A DNA stretch of 64,000 nucleotides, from positions 1 to 64,000 of the forward strand of contig JARBUM010000015.1 in assembly GCA_029239675.1 (NCBI GenBank). Reading direction: 5' to 3'. Shown one piece after another: positions 27,253 to 35,921 of this stretch (positions are counted from its first letter, which is position 1; each line of letters opens with the position of its first letter). The notes beneath the pieces are model-generated. The model did no database searches and had not been told where the DNA came from. It saw only the letters and a list, made by a program, of their open reading frames with translations. The DNA is from Pelosinus sp. Its GTDB lineage: Bacteria > Bacillota > Negativicutes > DSM-13327. The position numbers and the translations under genes are program-made.

Positions 27253-28434
27253 TTGAAAAATATTATAGATATTGTTGAAAAGCATTATGATTCCATTGTT
27301 TCATTACGACGTCATTTTCACATGTATCCCGAGCTAAGTGCTCAGGAATTCAATACACAACAGAAAATCATAGAAGAGTTATCTGCTTTAGGGCTTACTC
27401 CCCGTAAAATCGCAGGTACTGGAGTAATTGCCGAACTAAAAGGGGCCCTTCCTGGAAAGACCATTGCAATCCGTGCTGATATTGATGCTCTAGAACTACA
27501 AGATGAATGCGGCAAACCTTATCAATCACAAAATCCAGGAGTATGTCATGCTTGTGGTCATGATGGTCATACGGCTATGCTTATTGGCGTGGCAAAAACA
27601 TTAGTAGAGCTAAAAGACAATGTAGCAGGCACTATTATCTTCTTATTTCAACCTAGCGAAGAATGTTTCCCTGGAGGAGCAGCTCTTATGATAAAGGAAG
27701 GTGCTCTTACAGGTGTTGATGCCGTCATTGGAACTCATCTCTGGCAAAGCCTCTCTGTAGGAACCAGCGGTATTAGTTATAACCGTATGATGGCTTCCCC
27801 TGACTCCTTTACCATCACCATTAAAGGCAGAGGCGGGCATGGGTCTATGCCTCATCAAACAATAGATGCTATTCTTGTAGCTGCACAAGTGGTAACAGCA
27901 TTACATACCATTGTAAGTCGTAATATTGACCCTTTGGAACAAGCAGTTCTCTCCATCGGTTCATTTAAATCAGGTGATACCTTTAATATTATTCCCGACA
28001 CCGCCACTCTCGTTGGTACTGTACGTTCTTTTTCTATGGATATCAAAAAAATAGTCTTTGAACGAATGGAGAAAATTGTCAGCGGTATCTGCCAAGCAGC
28101 AGGTGCTACATTCCACATCGATAAGACCTTCGGTTTTCCTCCTGTTATTAATAATCCGCAAATTGCTGAAGTATTTGCAGCTGCTAGTATGGAAACCCTT
28201 GGCAAGGAAAATACCTTAACCATTGATCCTGTAATGGGAGGTGAAGATTTCTCCGTTTACTTAGATCAAGTCCCAGGAGCTTTTATCTTCATCGGTACTG
28301 GCAATAAAGATAAAGGAATTATCTACCCCCAACATCATCCAAAATTTGATATTGATGAAAAAGCATTAGGTTACGGAATAGAGACTATGGCGCGTGCAGC
28401 CATGAAACTTTCGTCTTCTAAAGAGAATTTTTAG
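27253..28434 (+). CDS. M20-family amidohydrolase (aminoacylase/hippurate hydrolase type)
   Basis: A 393-residue zinc peptidase-like amidohydrolase of the M20D group (hippuricase, IAA-amino-acid hydrolase, N-acyl-amino acid deacylase). Motifs in order: RRHFHMYPELS, ADIDALELQDE, CHACGHDGHTAML, QPSEECFPGGA, GTHLW, and a C-terminal HHPKFDIDE. The dimerisation (lid) domain spans about residues 180-300 with GRGGHGSMPH. The TTG at 27253 is chosen because AGGAGG lies just upstream. It stands alone; the substrate cannot be told. Confidence 0.88.
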   Translation: MKNIIDIVEKHYDSIVSLRRHFHMYPELSAQEFNTQQKIIEELSALGLTPRKIAGTGVIAELKGALPGKTIAIRADIDALELQDECGKPYQSQNPGVCHACGHDGHTAMLIGVAKTLVELKDNVAGTIIFLFQPSEECFPGGAALMIKEGALTGVDAVIGTHLWQSLSVGTSGISYNRMMASPDSFTITIKGRGGHGSMPHQTIDAILVAAQVVTALHTIVSRNIDPLEQAVLSIGSFKSGDTFNIIPDTATLVGTVRSFSMDIKKIVFERMEKIVSGICQAAGATFHIDKTFGFPPVINNPQIAEVFAAASMETLGKENTLTIDPVMGGEDFSVYLDQVPGAFIFIGTGNKDKGIIYPQHHPKFDIDEKALGYGIETMARAAMKLSSSKENF

Positions 28435-28450
28435 AAGAGGGGACGTCATG

Positions 28451-28522
28451 AACCGCAGAGGCGCAGAGAACGCAGAGAAAAGTATTACAAATACCTCTCT
28501 GTGTTCTTTGCGCCTCTGCGGT
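28451..28522. repeat. Long inverted repeat of the dispersed CCGCAGAGGCGCAGAG family
   Basis: AACCGCAGAGGCGCAGAGAA pairs almost fully with the complement near 28503-28522, with an inner AGAG...CTCT pair. It sits between convergent genes and probably works as a terminator for both. Weaker relatives lie near 5752-5775 and at 25890-25975. Confidence 0.75.
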
Positions 28523-28569
28523 TACTTTTTTATTATTCTTCTCGTCCTATTATTTACACCCTAAAAAAT

Positions 28570-29310
28570 CTACTCCCGTACTTTTTCCATTAACCAAATA
28601 CCAACACCACAAAATGTTAAAATGTATGCCAACATAATAATTAAAGAAAGTACAGGTGCTTCCCCACCAAGAGCTATAGCCCGCAGGGCATAGCTCGCAT
28701 GGGTAAGCGGCAAAATCTTAATAATCCAACGCAATAAAGCTGGTAAGTGATCTGGCACAAAAAAAGTCGCACATAAAAAGGACATAGGCAACAATATATA
28801 CGTATTAAAATTAGCCATATCTTCATGAGAATTCATAACCATAGCGGCTACAAAGGCCATAGAAGCAAAAACCAAACAGTTCAACACTAAGGTCAGCAAA
28901 AACCAACTGTTAATCAAAGCATGAGCACCAAAGAGATAGGCCAATGCAATAATAATCACAGAGGATATCAAGCCTCTTAAGGCACCTGACAACACTTTCC
29001 CAATAACAAAAGAGCTAGAGGCAATGGGAGCAATTAAATATTCTTCTAATGTCTTATGATACAACCTGCTCATATTAAGAGGACTGCCTACTGAGTTAAA
29101 ACTAATATTCATGGAATTTAACGCAATAATGCCAGGTACGATAAAATCCAAATAACTGCCCTGATTTACTTGAATACTGCGTCCTAAACCCCAGCCAAAA
29201 GCTACAAGATACAAAACAGGTGATACCATACGGGACAAAATGAAACGGCCAATACGTCGTTTTAATACGAGCCAATCCCGCCAAAAGACAGTCCAAATAT
29301 CATATAACAT
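28570..29310 (-). CDS. ABC-2 type transporter permease
   Basis: A 246-residue permease of the ABC-2 (DrrB/NodJ-like) family with six helices. The family segment SMAFVAAMVMNSHEDMANFN precedes PMSFLCATFFVPDHLPALLR. It works with the ATPase encoded immediately upstream; the end of that gene overlaps its first base. Export of a drug, lipid or polysaccharide is likely, and the substrate is unknown. Confidence 0.85.
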   Translation of the reverse strand: MLYDIWTVFWRDWLVLKRRIGRFILSRMVSPVLYLVAFGWGLGRSIQVNQGSYLDFIVPGIIALNSMNISFNSVGSPLNMSRLYHKTLEEYLIAPIASSSFVIGKVLSGALRGLISSVIIIALAYLFGAHALINSWFLLTLVLNCLVFASMAFVAAMVMNSHEDMANFNTYILLPMSFLCATFFVPDHLPALLRWIIKILPLTHASYALRAIALGGEAPVLSLIIMLAYILTFCGVGIWLMEKVRE

Positions 29311-30149
29311 TATCCTACCACCTTTCGCCCAGTCAACTCAACAAAAGCATCTTCCAGATTTGTCTGACGTAAGGTAGTCGTCGTCATTAGGGTAGCAGCA
29401 AAATTGGAAGCCTCACCGCGATCAGTAAAGAATTTTGTTTTTGTGCCCTCTTCATCAGCCCATTCTACTACGTAAGCCCCAAACCGCTGACACAATGCTA
29501 TTGGACTATCCATAGCAATCAATTTACCCTTTTCCATAATCGCAACGCGTTGACACAGATTCTCTGCCTCTTCAATGTAATGTGTCGTTAGCAGTACCGT
29601 AAGTCCCTCATTTTTCAAACGTCGTATGAGATCCCACAGACGGCGACGTACTTGCGGGTCAAGACCTACAGTGGGTTCGTCTAAGAAAAGAATCTTCGGC
29701 TGATGTAACAAAGCTCTGGCAATCATTAGGCGCCGCTTCATACCGCCGGAAAATTTTTGTACCATATCATTAGCACGATCATCTAGTTCCACATATTTCA
29801 GCAATTCCCCGATCCGCTGTTTTCGCACTTCTGGCAACATATGATGAAGACGCCCATGAAGTTCGAGATTCTCCCAAGGAGTCAAATCAATATCCAGATT
29901 AAAATGCTGAGGAACTACCCCAATTACAGCTTTAATATGTCCTTCATTGTGGGCGGCTTCACAGCCATCGATTACAATCTTGCCTGCCGTAGGACGTGTC
30001 AGCATAGTTAGTACGCGAATAGTGGTTGTCTTCCCTGCGCCATTCGGTCCTAATAAGCCGAAAATCTCGCCCTTGGCTATTTTCAAAGATAAACCATCTA
30101 CGGCGATACGTTCACCAAATTTTTTACTAAATTTCTCTATCTGAATCAT
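29310..30149 (-). CDS. ABC transporter ATP-binding protein (DrrA/NodI type)
   Basis: A 279-residue ATPase with Walker A GPNGAGKTT, the Q loop GVVPQH, signature FSGGMKRRL, Walker B ILFLDEPTVGLD and switch His in TTHYIEEAE. The C-terminal extension EDAFVELTGRK is typical of the DrrA class. Paired with the following permease. It starts 37 bp after the end of the FecE-like gene, so read-through from the corrinoid/iron importer genes is possible. Confidence 0.88.
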   Translation of the reverse strand: MIQIEKFSKKFGERIAVDGLSLKIAKGEIFGLLGPNGAGKTTTIRVLTMLTRPTAGKIVIDGCEAAHNEGHIKAVIGVVPQHFNLDIDLTPWENLELHGRLHHMLPEVRKQRIGELLKYVELDDRANDMVQKFSGGMKRRLMIARALLHQPKILFLDEPTVGLDPQVRRRLWDLIRRLKNEGLTVLLTTHYIEEAENLCQRVAIMEKGKLIAMDSPIALCQRFGAYVVEWADEEGTKTKFFTDRGEASNFAATLMTTTTLRQTNLEDAFVELTGRKVVG

Positions 30150-30186
30150 CGTACTATCCCCTACTTCTACTATTTAGAATGTATGT

Positions 30187-30978
30187 TCATATTTTCTTCG
30201 ACGTTAGGCCCTGAATCATTACCACTGGCTTGCAGGCCCTATCAAAGATAATTTCACTCTCAACCCCAAATACTTCTCGCAAAGTATGTTCTGTAATGAC
30301 GTCCTCTGGCTTGCCGGCAGCAAAAATTTGTCCTTGTTGCAAAATTACAACATAGTCTGAATACCTGGCAGCGTGATTAATATCGTGTAGTACCATTACG
30401 ACTGTAAGCTTATGCTCATGATTAAAAGTAGCTAACAGCTCCATAATCTCTAACTGATGGCAAATATCAAGATAGGTAGTAGGTTCATCCAGTAATACTA
30501 TTTCTGGTTTTTGGGCCAAAGCCATGGCAATCCATACCCGCTGACGTTCTCCGCCAGAAAGGGTACTCACAACTCGATCCGCCATTTGAGCAAGACCAGT
30601 TTGATTTAAGGCCCAACCCACACAAACCTCATCTTGCTCTGACTTGCCCCGCCACCAGCTTTGATGAGGAAAACGCCCAAATTCGACTAGATCTCTTACC
30701 GTTAGATCACTAGGTGCCTGGGGAGACTGAGGTAAAACAGCCATTTGTTGAGCTATCATTTTCCCACTGATTTGAGCTAAATTCTTGTCTTCTAAATAGA
30801 TAATACCTTTATCAGGTTTTATATTTCGAGATAAGACCTTCAACAAGGTACTTTTGCCTGATCCATTGGGACCTAAAATAGAAACAATTTTTCCTTCCTC
30901 AATTTCCAGGGAAAGATTTTTCAAGACGGTTTTATCATCGAAGTTCACGACTAACTCTTCTGCTTTCATAATTGGCAT
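30187..30978 (-). CDS. Iron-chelate/corrinoid ABC importer ATPase (FecE/BtuD type)
   Basis: A 263-residue ATPase of the FecCD-type importers. Walker A is GPNGSGKST, signature LSGGERQRV, Walker B IVLLDEPTTYLD, switch His in VLHDINHAARYSD. The end of the frame overlaps by one base with the start of this gene's upstream permease. Siderophore, heme and corrinoid importers share this family. A cobalamin-linked substrate is favoured because the run begins with a cobalamin riboswitch and cbiL-cbiK. Confidence 0.88.
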   Translation of the reverse strand: MPIMKAEELVVNFDDKTVLKNLSLEIEEGKIVSILGPNGSGKSTLLKVLSRNIKPDKGIIYLEDKNLAQISGKMIAQQMAVLPQSPQAPSDLTVRDLVEFGRFPHQSWWRGKSEQDEVCVGWALNQTGLAQMADRVVSTLSGGERQRVWIAMALAQKPEIVLLDEPTTYLDICHQLEIMELLATFNHEHKLTVVMVLHDINHAARYSDYVVILQQGQIFAAGKPEDVITEHTLREVFGVESEIIFDRACKPVVMIQGLTSKKI

Positions 30979-32000
30979 TATGCATCCCTCCTTAACAAGT
31001 AGAGGAAAAAAGGCGCGCCAACAAAAGCCATAATAATACCTACAGGAATCTCAATGGGAGCAAATGCGACTCTAGCCAAGGTATCACTTAGGGTAACAAC
31101 TGCTATGCCCAATAAAGCAGAGGCTGGTAAGAGATAACGGTAATCTGATCCTACTAATAGCCGAGCTGCATGAGGTACAATCAGTCCAACAAAGCCAAGC
31201 AGGCCAACAACACTGACAGCACTAGCCGCCATCAAAGCCGCTACTGCCGTCATAGAGATTCTAGAAACCTCCACATTTAGCCCTAAGCCTCGAGCAATCT
31301 CATCTCCAAGGTTTAAAATATTGAGTCGTCTAGCTCCCAATATTGCCAATATGCCACCAATGATCGTATAGGGCAAAATAATATCCAGATGAGGCCAACT
31401 ACGCGCCGATAATCCCCCCACCATCCACATGAGTGCTCCGTGAACTCGATCACTGTAAAAGACCAATAAAGCAGAAATAGCCGAATTCAAAAAGGCAGAT
31501 ACAGCTACTCCTGCCAGTATAATACGTACTGGGCGAATACCGCCTTTCCATGCCAAGATATAAATAAAGATAGCTGCCAGCATGGCTCCAAGAAATGCAA
31601 CGGGAGTAACTAAATATTCCTTATGTGGAAACAATACCATAATGCTTACACCGGCTAAGCCAGCCCCTGACGATACCCCGATAATGTGAGGATCAGCTAA
31701 AGGATTTTTCATGACTCCCTGAAGAATAGCCCCAGCTAAGGATAAATTAATGCCTACAAGTGCCCCCACCAAGGTTCGGGGTAACCTTATGTTCCAGATT
31801 ACCTGTCGATTCGCACCTGAACTATCGGAAAAGATAGCAGAAATAATTTCCTGGAGGCTAATGGATAGTGCTCCAACACTTAAACTGAGTACAATACCGC
31901 CCAGGGCAACTATGGCGAATATTACTAAAATAAATGCTCTCCATTCACTGCGATCACGTACACCATTACAGAAAAACTTTTTTTTATTTAACATTGCCAT
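30978..32000 (-). CDS. FecCD-family ABC importer permease (BtuC type)
   Basis: A 340-residue permease with about ten helices. Typical family segments are RLPRTLVGALVGINLSLAGA, NPLADPHIIGVSSGAGLAG and GLLGFVGLIVPHAARLLVG. It overlaps the binding-protein gene by 17 bp. It transports a metal chelate or corrinoid with the products of the two flanking genes. Confidence 0.9.
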   Translation of the reverse strand: MAMLNKKKFFCNGVRDRSEWRAFILVIFAIVALGGIVLSLSVGALSISLQEIISAIFSDSSGANRQVIWNIRLPRTLVGALVGINLSLAGAILQGVMKNPLADPHIIGVSSGAGLAGVSIMVLFPHKEYLVTPVAFLGAMLAAIFIYILAWKGGIRPVRIILAGVAVSAFLNSAISALLVFYSDRVHGALMWMVGGLSARSWPHLDIILPYTIIGGILAILGARRLNILNLGDEIARGLGLNVEVSRISMTAVAALMAASAVSVVGLLGFVGLIVPHAARLLVGSDYRYLLPASALLGIAVVTLSDTLARVAFAPIEIPVGIIMAFVGAPFFLYLLRRDA

Positions 32001-32952
32001 AAACCTCAGGATACATTACTTTTGCCATATATTCTACTGACTCATAAAAACGAATACCAGGATTCAATTGGAATAATTCAGCTGGCAGGAAAAATACTTG
32101 TCCCCTCTTTACTGCCCGCAAACCACTCCAAGCTGGGTTGCTTTCAAGATCAGCTTTCATTCTTTTCTCAATTTCAGTCATATTACCCATAGTAACTACC
32201 AAAATAGCATCTGCATCCCCTTCCACTAACTTTTCTAAGCTATAAGGGGTCATTTCGCTATCGCCAGCTATTGGTGTACTACCTACTGCAATATTTTCAA
32301 GTTTTAAAATTTTAGCCACATTGCCAGCGATACTACTATCGAGCTCTACTGTAACGTTTTTTGCTGTGGCATGTAATATCACTATTTTTTTACTTTGGCT
32401 TGGTAACTTAGCTGTCACCTCATTGATATTTGCTTGCATAGTAGCAAGCAGCTTCTGAGCCTGCTCTTGTGTGCCTGCAATATCACCAAACAACTTAGCT
32501 TTTGTTAGGATTTCATCGTATGTTTTCATTTTTAATATCATCACAGGAATTTTACTGCTTTCAAATGTGGGAACTAATTTGTCATGAATCCCTTGAAAAC
32601 CAATTACCAAATCAGGCTGAAGCGCTAATACTTGTTCGTTATTTATATTATAAATAAACCCTACTTCTGGAATCTCCTGCTGGGCGGGAAAGGTCTGAGG
32701 TGCTTTAGAGCTTGGCCTTCCAACTGCTTTGCCACCAACTCCGTATAACACGTCCAGAAAAGAGGTAGACAATACAACAATGCGCTGTGGTTTTTTTTCT
32801 AATACTACAGTGCGCCCAGCATCATCGGTCATTTGCAGATAATGATCTGGAGATTTTGTTATAGATTTGTCTTGCGATGAAGAAGCACATCCTGCAAAAA
32901 TTACACTTATTATACTTAGCATACAGACTAAATATGTCAATTTCCCTTTCAC
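31984..32952 (-). CDS. ABC importer substrate-binding lipoprotein (BtuF/FepB type)
   Basis: A 322-residue class III binding protein. The lipobox VIFAGC places Cys near residue 21 of the chosen start. The body has the family opening DDAGRTVVLEKKPQRIVVLS and a central long helix. I chose GTG at 32952, because GGAGAG lies just upstream and the longer frame starts within that site. It lies 81 bp after cbiK1, with a modest hairpin between. Ligand unknown; a corrinoid, heme or siderophore all fit. Confidence 0.85.
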   Translation of the reverse strand: MKGKLTYLVCMLSIISVIFAGCASSSQDKSITKSPDHYLQMTDDAGRTVVLEKKPQRIVVLSTSFLDVLYGVGGKAVGRPSSKAPQTFPAQQEIPEVGFIYNINNEQVLALQPDLVIGFQGIHDKLVPTFESSKIPVMILKMKTYDEILTKAKLFGDIAGTQEQAQKLLATMQANINEVTAKLPSQSKKIVILHATAKNVTVELDSSIAGNVAKILKLENIAVGSTPIAGDSEMTPYSLEKLVEGDADAILVVTMGNMTEIEKRMKADLESNPAWSGLRAVKRGQVFFLPAELFQLNPGIRFYESVEYMAKVMYPEVYGNVK

Positions 32953-32988
32953 GACTAGCTCTCCTTCCATACATAATAAATGGGAAAG

Positions 32989-33009
32989 GCCGGATACAAT
33001 TGATCCGGC
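32989..33009 (-). terminator. Weak hairpin between cbiK1 and the binding-protein gene
   Basis: GCCGGAT pairs with ATCCGGC, followed only by CTTTCCC on the minus strand. It may lower, not stop, read-through. Confidence 0.4.
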
Positions 33010-33033
33010 AAACCCCTCTATACTGTCTTTTAT

Positions 33034-33966
33034 TTATTTTAAACCATTGATAGCATCACGTACATGCTGTACATAAATATTTTGAATTCCAGTATTTTCA
33101 CCTAAACCGTGAATATAGGTTTCTACCTGGTAGCCATCTGCAAGGAAAGTATTCTTCCAAGAATCTTTTTCTTCCCCAGCCATATCATTATGGGCATGAT
33201 CACCAGCAACTAACATAAGAGGCATCAAGATAATTCTTTTAATATTTCTTTCTTTCAATAATCTTTCAACATCTTGAAGATTAGGATGATCAGATTCTTC
33301 GACTACCCCCACAATCACATGTAAGCCTGCGGCATCAAATTGCTCTTGTAACATTTGATAAGCTGGATTATGTTGATGTGGCGAACCATGTCCCATAAAT
33401 ACCACTGTTTTGTCTTTCATTTGCAATACAGGAAGTTGTTCTTTAAGAGCATTCACAGCAATGGCAAAATCATTGGGTGTACCATTTTCGCCATCAAAAA
33501 ACAATACTGGACGACCTACTGAAAGTTTATCAAAACTGGTATTGTATTTATCTACAACAGATAATACTTTTTTACTATATTCTTCACCTGGTGTTAAATG
33601 AGTAGTTTGTATAATGACTTCTTTATAGCCGTCTTTTTTTAGTTTGGCTAATACAGTTTCCAAATCATTTACATGGATATTATCATTCTCCGCCAGACGC
33701 TTCATAACAATTTTAGAAGTAAAAGCTCTATATACATCATATTCAGGAAAAGCTTGTGCAATACGATTTTCTACACTCTCAATACATGATTGACGAGTCT
33801 GGGCGAAAGTAGTACCAAAACTAACCACAACGATGGCTTTTTGACTTTTTTCCTTTGCTATCCCTTGCGCATTTACGTTAGATGAGCCAAATATAGTAAC
33901 ACCCACTAATAAGGAAACACTTAAAGCAAAACTCATTGCCACTTTATATAAAAAATTCATTTTCAT
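33034..33966 (-). CDS. cbiK: Secreted (periplasmic) sirohydrochlorin cobaltochelatase CbiK
   Basis: A 310-residue CbiK with an added signal peptide (about residues 1-34, ending NVNAQG). The chelatase domain begins AIVVVSFGTTFAQTRQSCIE. The metal-binding His are in VFMGHGSPHQHNPAY and LMLVAGDHAHNDMAG. CbiK inserts cobalt into sirohydrochlorin in the anaerobic B12 pathway; exported versions are known in Desulfovibrio and have been linked to metal or heme handling. The ATG at 33966 is chosen since the earlier GTG lies within the ribosome site. It follows cbiL and precedes the importer genes under one cobalamin riboswitch. Confidence 0.88.
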   Translation of the reverse strand: MKMNFLYKVAMSFALSVSLLVGVTIFGSSNVNAQGIAKEKSQKAIVVVSFGTTFAQTRQSCIESVENRIAQAFPEYDVYRAFTSKIVMKRLAENDNIHVNDLETVLAKLKKDGYKEVIIQTTHLTPGEEYSKKVLSVVDKYNTSFDKLSVGRPVLFFDGENGTPNDFAIAVNALKEQLPVLQMKDKTVVFMGHGSPHQHNPAYQMLQEQFDAAGLHVIVGVVEESDHPNLQDVERLLKERNIKRIILMPLMLVAGDHAHNDMAGEEKDSWKNTFLADGYQVETYIHGLGENTGIQNIYVQHVRDAINGLK

Positions 33967-34031
33967 CGTACAACCCCTCACTCAGTTTTTTTATGTGCAA
34001 TTTCTAAATGATTGGGGTAACCGTATCGCAC

Positions 34032-34739
34032 TTAACCAAGCTTACGTTTTTTAGCCAAAATGGTGGACAAATAATTAACACTCTTTGCATCAACTTCATC
34101 CAAATTATAGCTAATTTGTTCATCTGGCAGACCACAGCGACTAATCATAACAGCGTTATCACCAAAGCCATGCTGTTTTAATTTTGCTACAACCTGTCCA
34201 AAATTTTTGTAAACTTTCATCAATACAACATTATCGACTATCCCCAATATATTATCTAACTCTTCTTCTGACATAGTTGCAGGGATAATACTAAGTATAT
34301 CATTTCCTTCTGCCAATGGCTGACCTAATTGGCTACCAATAGCGCAAAAAGCTGGAACGCCAGGTATGGTTTCAATGCCATAGCCTGAGTCTTTTAACAG
34401 ACGATATACGTACATATAAGTGCTATAAAACATAGGATCACCTAATGTTAAAAACACAACCTTTTTCCCTGCTTTAAGTTCTTCCAGAATACTATTCTTA
34501 TTATTCTCCCACGCATTCGCTAACGTGGCAGCATCATTCACCATTGGGAAAACCAGCTTTAATATCTCAACATCCTTTTTTAAATAAGGACGAGCGATGG
34601 ATAGTGCTGTACTATCTTCTTTTTTTTCTGTCTTAGGGGCAATCACCACATCAGCGTTTTTTATCACCTCCACTGCTTTTAATGTGAGCAGCTCTGGATC
34701 TCCTGGTCCTACACCAACACCGTAAAAAATTCCTGCCAT
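34032..34739 (-). CDS. cbiL: Precorrin-2/cobalt-factor II C20-methyltransferase
   Basis: A 235-residue SAM-dependent tetrapyrrole methylase. The opening IFYGVGVGPGDPELLTLKAV is the family signature, with the SAM loop VVFLTLGDPMFYSTY and ETIPGVPAFCAIGSQ. It adds the C-20 methyl group in corrin ring synthesis in the cytoplasm. The start has AAGGAGG. It is the first gene after the cobalamin riboswitch at 35068-35275. No other ring-building cbi genes are in this window, so the main cluster must be elsewhere. Confidence 0.9.
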   Translation of the reverse strand: MAGIFYGVGVGPGDPELLTLKAVEVIKNADVVIAPKTEKKEDSTALSIARPYLKKDVEILKLVFPMVNDAATLANAWENNKNSILEELKAGKKVVFLTLGDPMFYSTYMYVYRLLKDSGYGIETIPGVPAFCAIGSQLGQPLAEGNDILSIIPATMSEEELDNILGIVDNVVLMKVYKNFGQVVAKLKQHGFGDNAVMISRCGLPDEQISYNLDEVDAKSVNYLSTILAKKRKLG

Positions 34740-34955
34740 AATGGCCTCCTTAACTATGATTTGTGGTACAACACATATAAGTAAACATAACTATAACTGA
34801 GTAAAACGAGAATTTGCACTCTTAATTTTACCATTATCCAGTAATCTTGAATAGCACTCTCTAAGATTAGAAATTTTATTATTAGAGAACCAGTTCAAAT
34901 ACTGGTACTGGACAATAATGCACAAGCATCATTACACACTACATCTTTAATAGCG

Positions 34956-34987
34956 CAAAAAATCTTCCGTTACGCATAACGGAAGAT
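34956..34987 (-). terminator. Riboswitch terminator before cbiL
   Basis: On the minus strand ATCTTCCGTTA, TGCG loop, TAACGGAAGAT, T6: a textbook intrinsic terminator about 80 nt past the aptamer and 217 bp before cbiL. The 215 bp between it and cbiL show no gene. Confidence 0.9.
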
Positions 34988-35067
34988 CTCAATAAATACA
35001 ATTATAGTAGCATGCCATCATATAATCACTCCATTATTGTGTGATATATAACAGTATAACTGTACGA

Positions 35068-35275
35068 ATCTCCTCCCCATCTCTCGCAGGTTTTAACGGT
35101 GATTGCTATATAGGCAGTTCTCCTGACTTTGAATCATTGCTTCCCCAAACCTTCCCAAGATTCTCATCCCAGTGGCATAACTATGGGGTTACTCCTCATT
35201 ACAGTGGCGGGACCGCGCCGGACTTTAACCGGACTTCCCTATTAAGCCCCAAAGGGCACCTATACCATCCATATG
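35068..35275 (-). promoter_or_regulatory. Cobalamin riboswitch controlling cbiL-cbiK1 (and probably the importer)
   Basis: The minus strand holds the class I B12 aptamer blocks in order: GGTGCCC, TTAATAGGGAAGTCCGG, GCGCGGTCCCGCCACTGTAA, then CAGGAGAACTGCC and the 3' block ending ACCTGCGAGAGATGGGGAGG. It is followed by a terminator, so B12 should reduce transcription. Confidence 0.95.
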
Positions 35276-35403
35276 AAATTTGGCTGTCCACTCATGCTTA
35301 ACTGTATAATAAATGCTTTTCCTTGTCAAGGGTATATGAGGATATCTTGGTAATATTCTCTACAGCCCCGCTAACCTTCTTCAAATTCTTTCGTATTTCT
35401 TTT

Positions 35404-35895
35404 TCACAGCAAAGACAAACTTGGATGCTCTTCTTCACTCACTGCCTCTTTACCTACAATCCTATCACAAGATTTTTGATGTCGTCCTTCACCACATTCG
35501 AATATAGGTTGGGCAGATCCACTTGTTTTACTAGTAGTACCGAGAATTTGATTAATAACAGCAATCAATTTCTCAGCGGTAATCGGTTTTAAGATATAAC
35601 TTTTGGCACCATTTTCTAACGCTTCCATCACTTTATATTGTTGCCCTAAGGCACTAACCATAATTATCTTAGCATCTTTATCACATGCTATGATACGAGT
35701 TAAAGCTTCAATGCCATCAGTACCAGGCATGGTAATATCCATGGTAACCACATCAGGCACATGTCTTTGATACATTTCAATTGCCTGTTCACCATCTACA
35801 GCTTCATCCACAACAATATGTCCAGCACTCTCTACCATTTTCCTGATCATTTTCCTCATCATTAAAGCGTCATCAACAATTAACACTCGAGCCAT
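35404..35895 (-). CDS. CheY-like response regulator
   Basis: A 163-residue protein: one receiver domain (residues 1-118) with VDDA, phosphoacceptor Asp in DVVTMDITMPGTDG, Ser in MVSALG and Lys in ILKPIT. A 40-residue tail, with two Cys (IFECGEGRHQKSCDRI), has no recognised fold. No DNA-binding domain. The ATG at 35895 has GGGAGG upstream, unlike the first ATG of the frame. It lies 26 bp after the CheA-like kinase gene and is its likely partner. Confidence 0.88.
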   Translation of the reverse strand: MARVLIVDDALMMRKMIRKMVESAGHIVVDEAVDGEQAIEMYQRHVPDVVTMDITMPGTDGIEALTRIIACDKDAKIIMVSALGQQYKVMEALENGAKSYILKPITAEKLIAVINQILGTTSKTSGSAQPIFECGEGRHQKSCDRIVGKEAVSEEEHPSLSLL

Positions 35896-35921
35896 TTTAT
35901 CCTCCCTCTCAGCCAACATAC

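Noticed and set aside
32989-33009. Full terminator separating cbiK1 from the importer genes
   Set aside because: The stem is only 7 bp with a poor T-run, so I treat the genes as a probable single operon with partial attenuation.
35041-35301. 86-codon plus-strand ORF
   Set aside because: It is the antisense of the cobalamin riboswitch; the conservation is that of the RNA.
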